A stretch of 6,939 nucleotides of DNA from Halanaerobiales bacterium (lineage in GTDB: Bacteria > Bacillota > Halanaerobiia > Halanaerobiales > JADQBU01), in assembly GCA_016278435.1 (NCBI GenBank), contig JADQBU010000119.1, positions 1 through 6,939 on the forward strand, read 5' to 3'. Below are positions 6,148 to 6,939 of this stretch, piece after piece (the stretch's first letter is position 1; each line of letters begins with the position of its first letter). Below the pieces are notes generated by a model. The model saw only the letters and a program-made list of their open reading frames with translations. It made no database searches and was not told the DNA's origin. A program made the translations under genes and the position numbers.

Positions 6148-6175
6148 ACTAATTTTCATGCAAGCTCATAATATA
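6148..6175 (+). promoter_or_regulatory. sporulation-type (sigma K-like) promoter of the 192-codon gene
   Basis: AC (6148-6149, context TTCACT), 17 bp spacer, then CATAATATA (6167-6175), an exact fit to AC-N17-CATANNNTA. Predicted start near 6182, leaving a leader of about 125 bases. A TATAAT at 6172-6177 overlaps, but has no good sigma A -35 17 bp upstream. Confidence 0.58.
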
Positions 6176-6291
6176 ATTATGTATAAAATAAACACTATGC
6201 TCTTACATAAAACAATCCAGTAAATAATAGAATTTTAAATAGAATAGTATATCAGGAGTGAGAGCTAAAAGTTTAGAAATAAAAGGCTGAA

Positions 6292-6303
6292 GAAAGGGGG
6301 GGG
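6292..6303 (+). promoter_or_regulatory. ribosome binding site with an eight-G run, supports TTG start at 6308
   Basis: GAAAGGGGGGGG at 6292-6303 includes eight consecutive G (6296-6303), ending four bases before TTG 6308. An AGGGG core pairing places the start at a usual distance. The next in-frame ATG (6338) has no purine-rich site in front of it. Confidence 0.6.
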
Positions 6304-6307
6304 AAAT

Positions 6308-6886
6308 TTGAAAATACTTACACCTAAACAGTTAAAAATGCAGAACATTAATCCCGAAACAAAAGTTAATTTCCACTGTATTACCACCATTCCTGAAAGT
6401 TATGATGTCGAAAATGAAGAGAATATAATCAGTAACCGGCTTTCCTTTAATGTCAATAAAACACGCTGTCTGGTAGAAGAGGTGCCGGTTAAAGGTGAAA
6501 TCAGCGGAATTGAGGTAGAAACTACAGCCTGTATCATAAGAATTGTAGGTACAATCGAATACAGGATTACCACCTATCTCGATGTTGATGAAGACCCTGT
6601 TCATAAAATGGCAGTAAATGGTCCCAGATTCGATGATAAATTAAATGCAACAGTAAGTAAAACTGGTTATGTCACCCTGGATAACGTTGTTGGCGGTTAC
6701 CAGAAAAAATCTGATGCAGATGATGATCTCAAAAATGTAGATTTAGACCTGCACTCTATCGATTCAGATCTGGGTATTATCGGCAGGTTAGAAAATGTCA
6801 AAGTAGTCAATGTAAGTGATAATGAATTTCCGGGTTTATTAACAATTATGTACAGTGGTACTTTTGAACTACCTACTTTAAATTAA
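6308..6886 (+). CDS. uncharacterised protein, possibly a diverged single SPOCS-like spore protein
   Basis: 192 residues from TTG 6308; I do not recognise a named family with certainty. No signal peptide or membrane helix is apparent. Cysteines are at 24, 54 and 75. Two beta-rich blocks can be aligned by eye with SPOCS: residues about 58-107 (GEISGIEVETTACIIRIVGT then EYRITTYLDVDEDPVHKM), where the VDEDPVHK segment resembles VDEPPLQPVHF of the acidic SPOCS-LysM protein, and about 156-190 (a strand, LENVKVVNVS, then LLTIMYSGTFELP), resembling the RVSYD-to-FVKV half. Between them sits a polar, Asp- and Lys-rich segment (about 130-155, KKSDADDDLKNVDLDLHSID) that may be an insertion. It is transcribed divergently from the anchored SPOCS gene from a similar sporulation-type promoter, which supports a spore-envelope role by context. 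The SPOCS relationship is a hypothesis. At least one more gene seems to follow it. Confidence 0.7.
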   Translation: MKILTPKQLKMQNINPETKVNFHCITTIPESYDVENEENIISNRLSFNVNKTRCLVEEVPVKGEISGIEVETTACIIRIVGTIEYRITTYLDVDEDPVHKMAVNGPRFDDKLNATVSKTGYVTLDNVVGGYQKKSDADDDLKNVDLDLHSIDSDLGIIGRLENVKVVNVSDNEFPGLLTIMYSGTFELPTLN

Positions 6887-6887
6887 T

Positions 6888-6900
6888 TTAACCAGGTTAA
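6888..6900. repeat. perfect short inverted repeat TTAACC-A-GGTTAA after the stop codon
   Basis: Six-base arms around a single central base, beginning two bases after the stop at 6886. The one-base centre makes a hairpin terminator impossible without opening the arms, and no T run follows. It could be a protein-binding site for the downstream gene, or chance in AT-rich DNA. Confidence 0.3.
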
Positions 6901-6932
6901 CTCCCAGAATATTTAAATCCCTGACCAAAAAT

Positions 6933-6939
6933 AAGGAGA
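6933..6939 (+). promoter_or_regulatory. ribosome binding site of the next plus-strand gene (beyond the window)
   Basis: AAGGAGA ends exactly at the window edge, 47 to 53 bases after the stop of the preceding plus-strand gene. It predicts a start codon 5-10 bases outside the window and suggests a two-gene plus-strand operon. Confidence 0.55.

Larger units (their letters stand above)
6060..6307. other. 248-bp divergent intergenic region with back-to-back promoters
   Basis: This AT-rich stretch separates the anchored SPOCS gene (minus) from the 192-codon gene (plus). It holds two sporulation-type promoters pointing outward, with -35 elements 35 bp apart (6113 and 6148). The rest is the 125-base leader of the plus-strand gene; I see no RNA gene or strong hairpin in it. 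Confidence 0.7.

Noticed and set aside
6332..6604. Minus-strand 90-codon frame opposite the 192-codon gene
   Set aside because: No ribosome site, cysteine- and phenylalanine-rich composition typical of an antisense shadow, and the plus frame has start signals and a promoter.

Overview
The window reads as chromosomal DNA from a low-GC, endospore-forming Bacillota (Firmicute), probably a clostridial-type anaerobe. The basis is AT-rich DNA with purine-rich Shine-Dalgarno sites, TTG starts, and several proteins built from the SPOCS domain (SipL/SPOCS, formerly DUF3794), which occurs in spore-forming Firmicutes. A member of the Halanaerobiales is possible, but I cannot prove the order or genus from the sequence.

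Layout. Positions 1-846 (minus) hold the first 282 codons of a zinc-dependent L-threonine 3-dehydrogenase (tdh), running off the left edge. Positions 847-1075 are its leader and likely vegetative promoter. From 1076 to 6059 the minus strand carries spore-envelope genes. In order of transcription from right to left these are: a membrane-anchored protein with three SPOCS repeats and no LysM (4554-6059); an acidic protein with three SPOCS repeats and a C-terminal LysM (2822-4417, TTG start) ending in a strong intrinsic terminator; a 32-residue lysine-rich small ORF (2616-2714); and a second protein with three SPOCS repeats and LysM (1076-2593). A 248-bp divergent region separates these from a plus-strand gene of 192 codons (6308-6886), which may be a diverged single SPOCS-like protein. 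A Shine-Dalgarno site at the right edge announces another plus-strand gene.

How they may work together. Each of the four transcription units in the spore cluster is preceded by a -10 fitting CATANNNTA, with CAC at the -35 position 15-17 bp upstream. This is the pattern recognised by the mother-cell sporulation factor sigma K (and partly sigma E). The cluster therefore looks like a late mother-cell coat regulon. SPOCS domains would assemble with coat or basement-layer proteins (SipL of Clostridioides difficile binds SpoIVA), and LysM domains would contact cortex or other peptidoglycan.

The most unusual features are a 505-residue SPOCS-LysM protein with a single lysine and about 43 arginines, lying directly downstream of a peptide that is one-third lysine, and a membrane-anchored SPOCS variant rich in lysine. 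tdh appears unrelated to sporulation and is probably an ordinary metabolic neighbour.
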